Source: Marasmius tenuissimus
Lineage: Eukaryota > Basidiomycota > Agaricomycetes > Agaricales > Marasmiaceae
DNA: 64,000 nucleotides
NCBI GenBank assembly: GCA_029532415.1
Contig: JAQOTA010000053.1
Span: 6,076,001 to 6,140,000 of the forward strand
Direction of reading: 5' to 3'
The position numbers were made by a program, and so were the translations under genes. Every line of letters begins with the position of its first letter. The stretch's first letter is position 1. Of this stretch, positions 42,421 through 52,534 are shown piece by piece. Below the pieces are notes generated by a model. It was not told where the DNA came from. It saw only the letters and a program-made list of their open reading frames with translations, and searched no databases.

Positions 42421-44873
42421 ACGAATCGTTCTTGGCCCTTGACTTTGAAGCCTTCAGGTTGTTCCATGTAAATCTCCTCAACAAGATTGCCATAAAGGAA
42501 GGCGTTCTTAACATCAACAGAAGTGATGTACCAGTTCTTGAGAGCTGCAAGAGCAAGCATCATATAAACAGTCTCATAACGAACAGCTGGTGAGAAGATC
42601 TCATCAAAGTCAACACCTTCGACCTGAGAGAAACCCTTGGCAACAAGTCTCGCTTTCTTGTGACCATTTGACTTAACGTCGAAGACCCATCTATTTTTGA
42701 TGGCTTTGCGTCCTTTAGGCAAGTCGCAGAGTTCGAAGACCTTGCGCTTACGAAGTGCCTCAAGTTCTTCGTGGCAAGCATTCTTCCATTCCTTCTGTTG
42801 CTCACCAGGCAACTTTAAAATATCGCAGAGTGTCCACTCTCTGATATTAGAGAAATCAGGAGTATCGGACGTTGGAAGTGAATCGTGAACTGGAACGGCA
42901 TTGTTCAGCAGGTAAATCACGAATCCTACTCCCCCTTCTTGGGTCAGTCTTTCGACTACGCTTTCTTCCTCATGCGACTCAGTGCTTCCACTGGGTTCTG
43001 GAGCAGGCGGAGGCGGAAGTGGACCAGGAATCCCCTTTTTACCACCTTTGCCTTTCCTAGATCGCAAAGAGCTAGGACGATCAACTGGAAGTGAAGGTCC
43101 TTTATCTCCAGTGACGTTTCTCCAAGTATTCTTATTCTCTAAGTCGCAAATAATGTCTGAGGGTCTATTTGGGTTCCGCTGTTCACCAAATATATTACCA
43201 GGTTGCATTGTACCCTTCCGCTGCCTCGAAGACCGGCGTGGACCATCCGCTGCTGGTGCAGGCGGAGGAACGGCGGGTTCGCCTGGAGGCGTCGGAGGAC
43301 CAGATTGAGGGAGTGGCAAATCCCCTGGCGCAGGGCCACCTGCAGGTTCGTCAACCTGAGGTTCTGATCTCTTAGAAGGTTCGGAGCGACGTCTGAGATC
43401 TGGCAATGGAGTATCAAAACTCTTGTCATCAGAGTCTTCATCTTCCAAAGGAATGTTGGGATTTTCACCCAAAGTAAATGGTTCACTACCGACAGGTGTG
43501 AAGCCACGAGTTTTGGCATCAGGACACTTGTTGTACAGCGTTTCATCGAACAGTGCAGTGCTACCTTTGAATACGGAATTATTACTTCGCATGAACAGGA
43601 AGCCTTTCATCCCTTCTTGGTAGCCGATGAAAGTCATTAACTCACTGCGAGGAGCGAGCTTATTCTTTCTACGATCTTCAGGAATAAAGACATAGGCTGC
43701 ACAACCCATAACTCGGAGATGTGAAACATCAGGTGCTTCGCCGTAAAGCATTTCGAACGGAGTTCGCCAGCTCAAACGCTGCACAGGAGTGTGATTGTAG
43801 AGGTGGACGGCGTGCACATGGCAAAATTCCCACCAGGACTGAGGCATACAAGCTTCAAAGCGAAGAGCTTCGGATTTCTCATGAATAGTCCTGTTGAATC
43901 GTTCAGCACGACCGTTTTGTTGTGGTGTATACGGTATGCTTTGATCCCTTTGGATTCCATACTCTTTCAGTACTGCATCGAACTTATCTCCTTTGTACTC
44001 TCCCCCTTCATCGGACATCCAGGTCTTGACAACAGCATTGAATTGCGTCTTGACCATAGTAAGGAAGTCCCTTAAAGCAGGTACTGCCTTGTCATTCGTC
44101 TTGAGCTTGGAGGTCCAAACGTAGGACGTGCAGTCATCAAGAAAAGAGATGTAATACTTGTACTGGTGATACAATTCAGCCGGGTACGACTTCAAATCCG
44201 AATGTATGCGTTCAAATGGTTTAGAAGCTCTCATTGTAGAGTTGGGGAACAATTTCTCATGCATCTTGCCTTCAGCACAACCACAACACAGAGGTGTCTT
44301 CTTAGTAGGCATCTTAAGGTCAAGTGGGAAACCTTGCGTATGTTTCCGAGCTTTATTCAGGGCTTTATCCGATGGATGCCCAAAGCGTCTGTGCTCAATA
44401 TCATAGTCAACATTGTAAACGACCGACTTGGCCATTAAAACCTCAGCAGATGCTTTCCACGAGTGTACCCAATAAATGGTTTGACCAGGCATATGAGGGT
44501 AGGAAACAAGCGACTGTCGTCGCTGTGATGAGTAGAAGGCCAATTTCTTCGCGTTTCCACGAATTGAAAGACCATCTTGAAGGAACTCTCCCATGGATAG
44601 CAAGTGTATATCCAATTGTGGTATGTAATAGACAGGATAGAGACGCGAAACACGCTCAGTCAGTTTCCCGTCATGTCCTTCAACATTATGCTTAATGAAG
44701 ACAGTGCCTTTACCCTTGATCTGTATAGGGTTGCCCTTATTCACAGTATTTACGATAGGACCATCAAGCAATTCATATTCAGCGAAATCATTCAAATCAT
44801 TCGTGAAATGAGAGGAGGCACCAGAATCAAGGAGCCAACCCTGTGCGTTGTTCACACTTTTCTTTCCCTTACA
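42399..44873 (-). pseudogene. Copia B protease, integrase and RT N-terminal part
   Basis: Same frame as gag, separated by one TAA at 44874-44876. Protease LLDSGASSHF keeps the catalytic Asp. Integrase zinc ligands (HRRFGH ... LCCGCAEGKM) and core (HSDLK, MSDEGGEY, NGRAERFNRT) are intact. A long acidic, proline-rich linker follows, then RT up to EGFKVKGQE, where the deletion with frameshift occurs near 42420. Confidence 0.88.
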
Positions 44874-46616
44874 TTAAGTACAACCCACAAAGTGGGTTGA
44901 AATAGCATTGCAAAAATGTACAAGTGATACCAGATCACTACAACTACTGCGCGCACTACTGATACCAACTAATTGAGAGCAGTGTTGTAAGTTTGCATCA
45001 GCTTGGGAAAGCAGGTCAAGATAAGGTACTTGCCTGTCATTGTGGAACAATCCAAGAGAAACATCATCCGGGATGTCCTCTACTCCTGCAGCTTCAGCAA
45101 TATCGTTGTTACCGAATAGAGAAGCCATATCGTCCATACCATCGTCAGATCCCCAATCCATCTCTACATCTTCATCAGGATCAACGCTGCAAGAGCGTTT
45201 AGAAGAAGTAGGAGAAGGACGTCCAGTTCCTTCATCTTCCAAATCATCCTCCAGAACTCGCTTGGACAAGAATGCACGAGGCTGCGTGATTTGGTCCTGA
45301 AGCGAACGGTTGGCGGCGGACGTGACGATCTGTTCGAACGGTTTGAGATGCCGCGCCGTCTTGGGGACACCAAGTCTGTCAGTAAGTGAACATGCTTCAC
45401 ATACATCATCAAATACTGACTCGGATGGCTTGAAGCTGGTGAAGGACTGCATGGCAGCCGGATTCTTCTTGACAGCGGGAGCAACAGTGCTGTCACAAGA
45501 CTTGTCCCAGTGACCAGTGAAGTGCGCTGGGGGCGGAGATCCTCTAGCACGGCTAGGAGGGGCGCTGGCAATCTTGGCGCGCAAGGAGTTGTTGACTGCG
45601 TTCAATGCAATACGTTCCCTGTGGTCAGTGATCGAGGAGTAAGGACGGACAGGAGGAGGGGAAGCGACGACAGATGCGTAGGACACAAGATGAGAGTGAC
45701 CATGAGACCGATTGTTACCACTGTTACCGCTGGTGTTGCCAGGACCCTGGTGCTGGTTGATACCACCGCGAGTACCACGCTGCTGCTTCTTCTTCTTACC
45801 CTTGTTCTGGTTCGAAGAGGGGCATTGCTGCTGCTGTGGTGGGCGAGTGTTGGTCTGCTGCTGATACCCACGCTGCGGGCCTAGCTGCTGACCGAACGAT
45901 GGTTCACGATTACCAGCACGCTTCACTGCAGAGAGGCAGTTGGCGAGCTGAGGGGTCTGGCGTTCATACTCGACCATAATAGCATCATGGACTTTCGAAA
46001 CGGTGATGCATTCTTCATCCTCGGGATCCCTAACATAGTTGTGAAGGGATTTGGATGAGGCAGTGTCCCATTCAGGAGGAATAGCGGCAATGAGCAAGAG
46101 GGATTTGATCAACTCGGGGAGAACCACTCCTACCTCGGAGAGTCGCTCGATGTAGGACTTGAACTTGGCAATGCCAGCTTGGGGATGAGAGGTAGTAAGT
46201 CTGAATGAGACGAGTTTAACAAAGTCGCCATAGATGGCAGACAAAGTGGGCTCGCCGTAGGTGAGGTTCAGCTGTTCCCAAGCCTTCTGGGCATTCATGT
46301 CCTTGATCAGATCGAAGACTTCCTTGGTGGTCGTGATCTGGATAATCCCCATGAGCTGGAGATCTTCCTTATCCCATGCAAGACTCTCCTTTTGCCATGT
46401 GGCATGCTCTTCAGGAGGAACGGTGTCACGAACAACAGGAGTAACCCCAGCGGGGCTAGTGACAGTGCCAAGAGGCATGGAGGGACGTGGTTTGTCACCA
46501 GTAAGATGACCATAGAGACCTTGGGTCTTGCACACAGCTTCCATCTTGCTGGTGTAAACTTGTTTAAAGTTGGTGCTGTTGAAGCGACCGGAGAAGTATT
46601 TCTTAACGTCAAACAT
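44874..46616 (-). CDS. gag: Copia B gag, 580 aa
   Basis: From ATG 46616 (minus) to TAA 44874-44876. N-terminal VKKYFSGRFNSTNFKQV aligns with Copia A VEVFSGVNWRKW. The body is a helical copia-gag domain (YERQTPQLANCLSAV). It has a glutamine-rich and lysine-rich tract around residues 240-310 ending in SHGHSHLVS, where a CCHC knuckle would normally be; none is present in either copia element. In Copia A the corresponding frame continues into protease, so the TAA here is a mutation or separates gag from pol. Confidence 0.82.
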   Translation of the reverse strand: MFDVKKYFSGRFNSTNFKQVYTSKMEAVCKTQGLYGHLTGDKPRPSMPLGTVTSPAGVTPVVRDTVPPEEHATWQKESLAWDKEDLQLMGIIQITTTKEVFDLIKDMNAQKAWEQLNLTYGEPTLSAIYGDFVKLVSFRLTTSHPQAGIAKFKSYIERLSEVGVVLPELIKSLLLIAAIPPEWDTASSKSLHNYVRDPEDEECITVSKVHDAIMVEYERQTPQLANCLSAVKRAGNREPSFGQQLGPQRGYQQQTNTRPPQQQQCPSSNQNKGKKKKQQRGTRGGINQHQGPGNTSGNSGNNRSHGHSHLVSYASVVASPPPVRPYSSITDHRERIALNAVNNSLRAKIASAPPSRARGSPPPAHFTGHWDKSCDSTVAPAVKKNPAAMQSFTSFKPSESVFDDVCEACSLTDRLGVPKTARHLKPFEQIVTSAANRSLQDQITQPRAFLSKRVLEDDLEDEGTGRPSPTSSKRSCSVDPDEDVEMDWGSDDGMDDMASLFGNNDIAEAAGVEDIPDDVSLGLFHNDRQVPYLDLLSQADANLQHCSQLVGISSARSSCSDLVSLVHFCNAISTHFVGCT

Positions 46617-46636
46617 GGTAGTAAGAGGTTGAGAGG

Positions 46637-46900
46637 TTTGGTGTTGGATCTAGAAAAGACAGCATCAGCGTGCGTCTAATCAACACAGGGAGCAGCCATC
46701 GAGGCGCTATGCTCAATGAGGAGCATTGGATCCTTTAGATTCGATGTTGTCGAAGGACATACATCAATGCCATAGATCGAGCACTCAATTAAGAGGTTGA
46801 TGGCAACATGCAGGTCTAGCCTAGCTAGCCAATGACAGCGGCCTAGGGGCGCTCGTCGCTAACAGCAGCCTAGGGGCGCTCGTTATTGTAGTCGGGCTAA
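46637..46900 (-). other. Untranslated leader of Copia B
   Basis: Between primer site and gag. Holds two tandem copies of a unit containing AGCGCCCCTAGGC[T/C]GCTG at about 46838-46885, possibly RNA packaging or dimer signals (inference). Confidence 0.5.
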
Positions 46901-46915
46901 CCGGGGCCCATAACC
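46901..46915 (-). promoter_or_regulatory. Primer binding site of Copia B: anticodon arm of initiator tRNA-Met
   Basis: Minus strand GGTTATGGGCCCCGG directly after the 5' LTR, identical to the Copia A site although the LTRs are unrelated apart from their tips. Confidence 0.8.
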
Positions 46916-47236
46916 TGATGAGCCGGCATGACGCCTAGCACAGAGGACTACAACATGGCTACACTACTACTTACCAGAGAGGAGTTTAGAGAGGTAGAGG
47001 CAAGACATAGAAGCTCAAGCACACTGTAGATTCAGGTAGAGAACTACGAGCTTATATACATGAAGATACAATAGAGTTACCATATAGGGACGACAATAGA
47101 AATTGTGCATATGAGCATAATGAACAGTGAAGAATAGAACAATAGTGAATGCATTGTCCCGCATAATACAATGGCGGGAAGTATGAACTGGGACTTTGGA
47201 TATACCAGGATCTAATTATAGTCCACGGATTCAACA
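46916..47236 (-). repeat. 5' LTR of Copia B
   Basis: 321 bp, about six differences from 41231-41550. Confidence 0.93.
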
Positions 47237-47812
47237 CCAGGATATAATTGTCCCGTGCAGGCATTGGCATCAAAGCATACCATCACATTTTTATCCGGTG
47301 ATGCCGCACACACCTGGAGGACTTTCTCTAGTCTATCCTTTGGCTGTACAGGTTGTCTTCTTGCCCATGTACTGTTTCCGGGGGGGAGATAGGCACCAAT
47401 CAGGAAGAACGATGGGAAATCCAGAACGATAAGGTCCTCAGCTGCAAACTCTGATCTGACTTTGAACATAGGCACTAGTTGTGTCTTATACATGATGGCT
47501 ACACCCCCACCTGATTGCGTGCCTCTGTTCAAGAGATTTCTTGGTGCTCACAGGATATCATACCCTTGGGGTAGAGGCACTGCATGGTGCTCGTCTGGTA
47601 TCATCCAAGTTTCTTGAAAGACCACCATATCATTTGATTCAATGAATGAGACAACTTCAGGGTACTCGACTTTTAGTCGGAAGTTGCCATTAATATTCCA
47701 CGACACAATGGATAGGTCAATATCAACATTGGCAACGGGTCCTAGTCTGATATGTGATGTATGTATGGTAAGTTCAAATTGAGCAGGTCTCTATGTTATA
47801 TGGTAGTAGTAA

Positions 47813-49140
47813 TCACCGAGTGGAGGGGGCAGGGTTAGACGGGCCAGGGAAGCTGCCTGCATAGGATCCAGCTGTGTCATACGCCGCGTCATCCACAACT
47901 TCAGCACATAGACCATGTAGCTCTGGTAGATCTGGGTTGGTGTTGTTGGCATTGAGCACCATCGTGTATGTGGTGGCTGCTTCAGCTGAACAGAAGTGCA
48001 TTTTGATGAACCCCTTAGAACCCTTCTTCCAATTTGCGGATACAAGGTCAAGTGGAGAAAGTTTAAGTGTTTGCATGATGCTCTGTGCGATGCTGACAGG
48101 ATGACCCACAGCTTTGGTGTATCCCATTACAACCACAACCGTACTCTCTGTTTGGGTCTTCTTCGAGCTACCGCACTCTACTGGGCGATCAGCAGGGCGC
48201 TTTCCCTTATTGAAGCTTGTGAGGGGTGGGTTGAAACTTGCCCCGGCCCTAGCCATTGATAGACCTGTGTTTGGAGTGGCAGGAACACTGGCAGAGAGCA
48301 AAGGGACCTGGGGAATAACAGGGGGTGTGGAACCCATCGGCAGCTGTCCACTGGTGGTTTTGGGTGGGGGAGTAGCTGGTTGAATAGTGTTCATTTGGGC
48401 CAGAGGTCGGATGGTGCAAGTAGGGGTGGCATAGTCTCCCTGTCCATTTGCTGGTTGGACAGGGTAGAGCGGGGGGCATGCAACCTGAGATCGTAGCTCC
48501 TCAATGTTGGACTGAAGGGACAAGATCATATCCATTGCGTCATTGCAAGATTGGCACCTCGCAACCAGGGCTGCCAGTTCGTTGAATGCCAGGCGAGTTT
48601 CTCTGAGATTCTCATTGGCCTCTCTAAGGCTAACCTGGAGCGATCTGGAGGTATTGACAAGCGAGGTGATGATGGGATCTCTGGCCAGATTCATGAGACC
48701 GGTATTTGCCACTTCATTGGCGGGGAGTCGAGCATCTTGGGCAGTGCGAGCTATGGCCTGTAGATCCTGCTGTGCCTCCTCGTCATTGACTCTGACTTCT
48801 CCCGCGAGTGCGTAGTGCATACTCTCGAGTTGGTCAAGACGCTTAGCATTGCCTTTGATACTGGTGACAACCCTGAGGTGGGTACATTAGCCGGAGATCT
48901 TTCTGGGTGGAGAGATTGATTCGTACCACTTCCTGTTGGCAGTCCACACTGTGCTTTCCAGTTGGCCCGCCGCCCGTCAGGGAGCTTTCATCGGGCTCGT
49001 CATCTTTATCCTTCCCTTCGCCAGTGACCAACACCATAGACATCGTCTTCCTCAGTCCTTGGCGAGACTTGCGAGGGGAGGTAGTCAGCTGTTGAGGGGG
49101 AGGGAGAGCATTGTTTGGTCGGTCTGGTATGTAATCCCAT
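47813..49140 (-). pseudogene. LINE ORF1-like protein, frameshifted and 5' truncated
   Basis: Two open segments: a charged N-terminal part (about 48880-49140; KDKDDEPDESSLTGGG) and a second part from about 48885 down to TGA near 47813 (CTHLRVVTSIKGNAKRLDQLE, then a helical region around 48550-48700 and a proline-rich stretch). They differ by one frame near 48880. The N-terminal part has no ATG and runs straight into O-methyltransferase intron sequence, as expected for a 5'-truncated LINE. No zinc knuckle seen. ORF2 begins about 40 nt further on. Confidence 0.65.
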
Positions 49141-49170
49141 CTGATCGACAACTGTAATCCTGCTCTGAGA

Positions 49171-49773
49171 TAGTGTTGCCAACAGTCGGCTCAGGAACTG
49201 CAGCTCTGGTTCCGATATGGTTCCTTGAGCTGTTGACAGGGAACGGTTCGGCTGTATAAGCCGCTCGGAATGGTTAAACCACCGCTCGAGCCACTCAAAA
49301 TTTTCTTTCAACACTACCTTGCATTCATTTAGTGTATGATACATACAGGTAGTTAGGATGGCTGCACAATCAAAACCTTGATGTTGTGTGTGTCTAGAAC
49401 CTGCACCCACACTCACCAGCAGCTCCTGCACGTGACGACCCACTGGTGGGTGGTCTTTCCCACGCCAAGACCCGGGTGTCCTCTCCTCAAAAACCTTGTA
49501 CACACTGATTTTTATCAACTTTTATGCTGTATATATACTACAATAGACTTTATGACTACAGATGTGCAGTACAGAGGGTCAGAAAAGACTGACCAGTCAA
49601 TAAAATATAGAATATTATTGGCAGCGGTCGAGACCGGTTGAACCGGTTCCAGAGCCGTTACAAGCCGCTCCTCTAAATCGGTTCCCCGGGGAACCAATTG
49701 GCCAAGCGGTTCTGCCCCGGTCCGGCTCCGAACCGTTCGAGCTGCAGTTCGAGCCGAACCGTTGGCAACGCTA
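49171..49773. mobile_element. Non-autonomous hAT-like MITE, GGCTC subtype, 603 bp
   Basis: Perfect 8-bp target duplication CTCTGAGA (49163-49170 and 49774-49781). Ends TAGTGTTGCCAAC ... GTTGGCAACGCTA. Subterminal CGGTTCGAGCC-like arrays. It lies in the O-methyltransferase pseudogene intron; the 61787 copy has no insertion there. Confidence 0.86.
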
Positions 49774-50365
49774 CTCTGAGAGAGTCCTTAGTCCTGCACG
49801 ACTGGAGCACTCAACAAGGAGCTGTTATACTGGGGCACCTAAGAGATGTTTTGGACAAAGGGGTGCGTGATAGCTCGGGCTGATTGAAGCCCTTGAGTGG
49901 CACTGATCAGGCTTTTCCCAGAGCTCTATTCTCATCATCAGTACTATCATCCAAGACGGAGTTCTCGCAAAATCTGGACCATCGTTATCAGAGTCTCTTT
50001 CTTCCTGGACCGATAGGACTCTATACACCCCCGTGTCGCCACCACCACTGATACCATCTGATTTCGGGCAAGCGAGCAGGGTACAACATCAACTCAACGT
50101 CGGCCTGACTGGGCTTCGTAACTGTGAGTGTTTGGTGTCCATGTGGTGCGTTGCTGCAGGTACTGATGTAAAGTAATAACGTACGCAGCCTTCGAGAGGA
50201 CTTATCCACAAATGAAGGAGATGGTGGAGTTGAGTGGGATGAAGATCAAGAGAGTGAACCCGACGAGGTGACTCGAAGACTCGGCGTTGAGTGCGTCCTG
50301 AGCTAACGCTGCTTTGCATTTGCAGGGGGTGGGCATCGATCACAGAGGTCGTGTCTGCTTGAAAC

Positions 50366-52534
50366 ACTTTAGTCCTATTCGTCGAAGAGCGCCGGGCCAG
50401 GGATCACAACAAGTGATTGTTGTATTTTTTTTCGAGTGGTGTGGTTTGGTTATTATAAATGTGATGTCCTCCATCGCCGCTGTTTAACTCTGGGATTGTC
50501 GGTAGCTACTTGGTGGGCAATCCCATAATGCTGTATTAGTAGTATTCATATTGAGGCCTCATGAGGGGTGACGCGCAGGTGAACAGTCGGAATACGAGCT
50601 CTGGCTCGATCTCCAGATTTGAGATTCTCATGCATCACTTGAGAGATGCCAGACCTAATCTGTATCCAAGGGACAATCATCCGGCGAGAAAATAGAACGG
50701 CACAGAAGGTCTCTACCACGCAGAAGTTCGACACGAGCGACGCGCACCATCAAAATTGATAATGAAAGTGAAAGTGAAGATAAAATCGGAAGTCTCACGA
50801 ATAATAACGTTAATCAGTCACATTCCATCCCTACGGCGCGCATCTCCTATGTGATCTCCCATCTGGAATTCTACCAAGCCTGAGAACCTATTTTCCCGAT
50901 CACGGTCATTTTATGCGTCGGTCATCAATCCCTCCCTGAAATATTTTCTCGTCATTTGTGGTGACTGGGTAGTAGGTACGAACGTCTAGTCAATCTCGAT
51001 TCTCAAATAACGTAGTACCCCATCCACCTACGCCGTCAAACCCGTTCTCCGTTGAGTTGGACTCCACCTCGGTTTTACCGCTGTCGTTCACACCTTCGAC
51101 GAGAAAGTTTCATCTATCAACTTCGACGTGGCGTGCCTTACCCTGACCGATTGAAACTGCCAACCATTTTGTTTCTCAGGTACTCCGGCGAACGACGAGC
51201 AACAGCTCATGGTTTCAATACGGTACACAGAGAAGGTGGGATAGCGATTGCACGAATTTGGAAGTGGTGTGTGTTACGGTGGTCTCACAGCTGCGCTTCT
51301 TCTCGACAACCATTGTTCAAAACACACCCTTGCTTACATGCAAAACTCTCGGCCTACGTCTTGCGATACAAACTCCCTAAAATTTGAGTTTGAGAGTCTG
51401 TTCCATTACCATCCTTCACTACGGCTATCCAACCAGTCATTCGTTCGTTTACCGAATGCTATGGCGCCCTCTCGTAGTACAGTTGTGGGTACAAAGAGTC
51501 TCGGTCATCCTCAGATATCCTGTTTACTTCGTGGCTTTGAGGTCTGAGGCGTCCTCAAAGCTTCGTCAGCAAAGTAAGTGTGCGTATTTGGACCTAATCC
51601 TATGTCCCAAAGATCCGACTACTACCAACCCTTCTGTTTCTCAGACGTCCCGGCAATGGAAACGCCGACTATCTGGAGAAGGGGCAAGGGCGGTTTGTGA
51701 TTGAACCGACCGAATCAGGAACCCGCCGTGAGATATATGGGACTCCAAGTCTCACGTTGTGAGCACGAATTAATTTTGGCTTGATATGTCGAACGTAGTA
51801 GTTCAAAGTATTGGCTCATACATACTCCCCTGGAAGACTTAACTCTATAAAGGTGTGTTGTTAATCAGAATCTTCAAAGGTTTTCGGTAGATATTGGAGG
51901 TTCACTGCTCTCGAGGTCAGACGCAAAGCTCACAGGATGACGTGAGAGGTCCACTTTCCCTGACGCTGACCATAAACACTCCCGTTCAGGTAAGCTTATG
52001 ATCAATGACCCTCGTCGACCTGTCATATAGTATCGCGCCATCAAAAACACCCGACCTCTCAGATCTAGACTATCTTTGCCGCAGACATCATCAACCAATA
52101 TTTCATACTCATCATACTCAAGACTCGGGTCGTGATGCTTGTTGGCACCCGAAGTGGGTTCTTGGGAATTTTCTGCAGTCACGGAGCATCACAGGTGCGA
52201 CAACTCGGATTCAGGGCAGAGCTTCGTCTATGATTTCTTGTTATGTTCGACCGGGTGACTCCACGATTGCTAAATTTTCTCGTTCATTGAGTTCCCCAGC
52301 GGGGGCGGTTGAATCTTTGGCAATCTGGTAATGACCGAGGACTCTGATACTAGGCATGGACGGGCACAAAGATAAGGCTCATGACGGCTTTGGCTCAATG
52401 CGGGCGCTCGCTACAAGTTTGCGAACTCCAAGTGTTCCGCTATGTTGTGCTCCGCAGCATTTCTATTTATGGGTGCCACATGTGTAGAGGGTGGAGATAA
52501 TTTATATACGTTGTACAGCGACTCGGTCAATGAC
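50366..52534. other. Stretch without a recognised gene
   Basis: Up to about 50750 it still aligns with the downstream flank of the second O-methyltransferase copy (63573-63860). Beyond that there are only short frames. A 102-codon minus frame (51874-52182) with an acidic start is the longest protein-like one; I recognise no domain and do not call it. Confidence 0.45.

Larger units (their letters stand above)
41231..47236 (-). mobile_element. Copia B: Ty1/copia LTR retrotransposon inserted in the LINE
   Basis: LTRs of 320 and 321 bp (about 98% identical by eye) and 5-bp target duplication CCAGG (41226-41230 and 47237-47241). On the minus strand: 5' LTR, tRNA-iMet anticodon-arm primer site, gag, protease, integrase, RT, RNase H, polypurine tract (GCGAGGGGGTG), 3' LTR. 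RT carries an internal deletion. Confidence 0.95.
37267..47780 (-). pseudogene. LINE ORF2: endonuclease, reverse transcriptase, zinc finger; heavily mutated
   Basis: Endonuclease start (IVSWNINGN, FQETW, SGGGVAIMY) at about 47280-47715; it is cut by Copia B and resumes at 41230 (GGFATVDYIM, then SDHTTLSI). Reverse transcriptase at about 38600-39950: motif A YVCFVDLKNAY, motif B TGDTASPILW, motif C ADNVVLF. The second catalytic Asp of motif C is Asn (codon 39141-39143). C-terminal C-X2-C...H...C finger (LCRFC ... HTVFEC) near 37560-37640. Stop TGA 37267-37269. In-frame TGA stops at 47548, 40814, 40586, 40082, 38907 and 37651 (lowest base given) all fit former CGA codons, and there is one frameshift near 39560. 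Confidence 0.85.
37016..49140 (-). mobile_element. LINE (non-LTR retrotransposon), about 5.6 kb without its insertions, 5' truncated
   Basis: Minus strand, in an intron of the O-methyltransferase pseudogene; comparison with the intact intron at about 62955-62990 gives the approximate limits. ORF1-like protein, then ORF2 with AP-type endonuclease, reverse transcriptase and a C-terminal zinc finger. A short TAA/AAC-rich tail lies near 37017-37032. Copia B and a solo LTR are inserted in it. Target duplication not resolved. Confidence 0.8.
35826..50365 (+). pseudogene. Class I (SAM-dependent) O-methyltransferase pseudogene, split by insertions
   Basis: Paralogue of the copy at 61787-63572. Pieces: exon 1 at 35826-36018, with a one-base insertion in a C run near 35940 that shifts the frame into a TAG; start of exon 2 at about 36817-36896; then a jump to the motif after the SAM site (36900-37013), so the middle of the gene (including the VDVGGGQG loop) is deleted; then the 3' exons at about 49784-50365 with catalytic-His motif LHDWS, a SSILIISTIIQDGVLA segment and the end MKEMVELSGMKIKRV / GWASITEVV. 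Introns keep GT...AG. A solo LTR lies in its first intron, and a LINE with its own insertions plus a MITE lie in a later intron. Clearly non-functional. Confidence 0.85.

Noticed and set aside
49006..49518. 170-codon minus-strand ORF across MITE and LINE 5' end
   Set aside because: It spans a transposon boundary; the LINE ORF1 frame is the other one.
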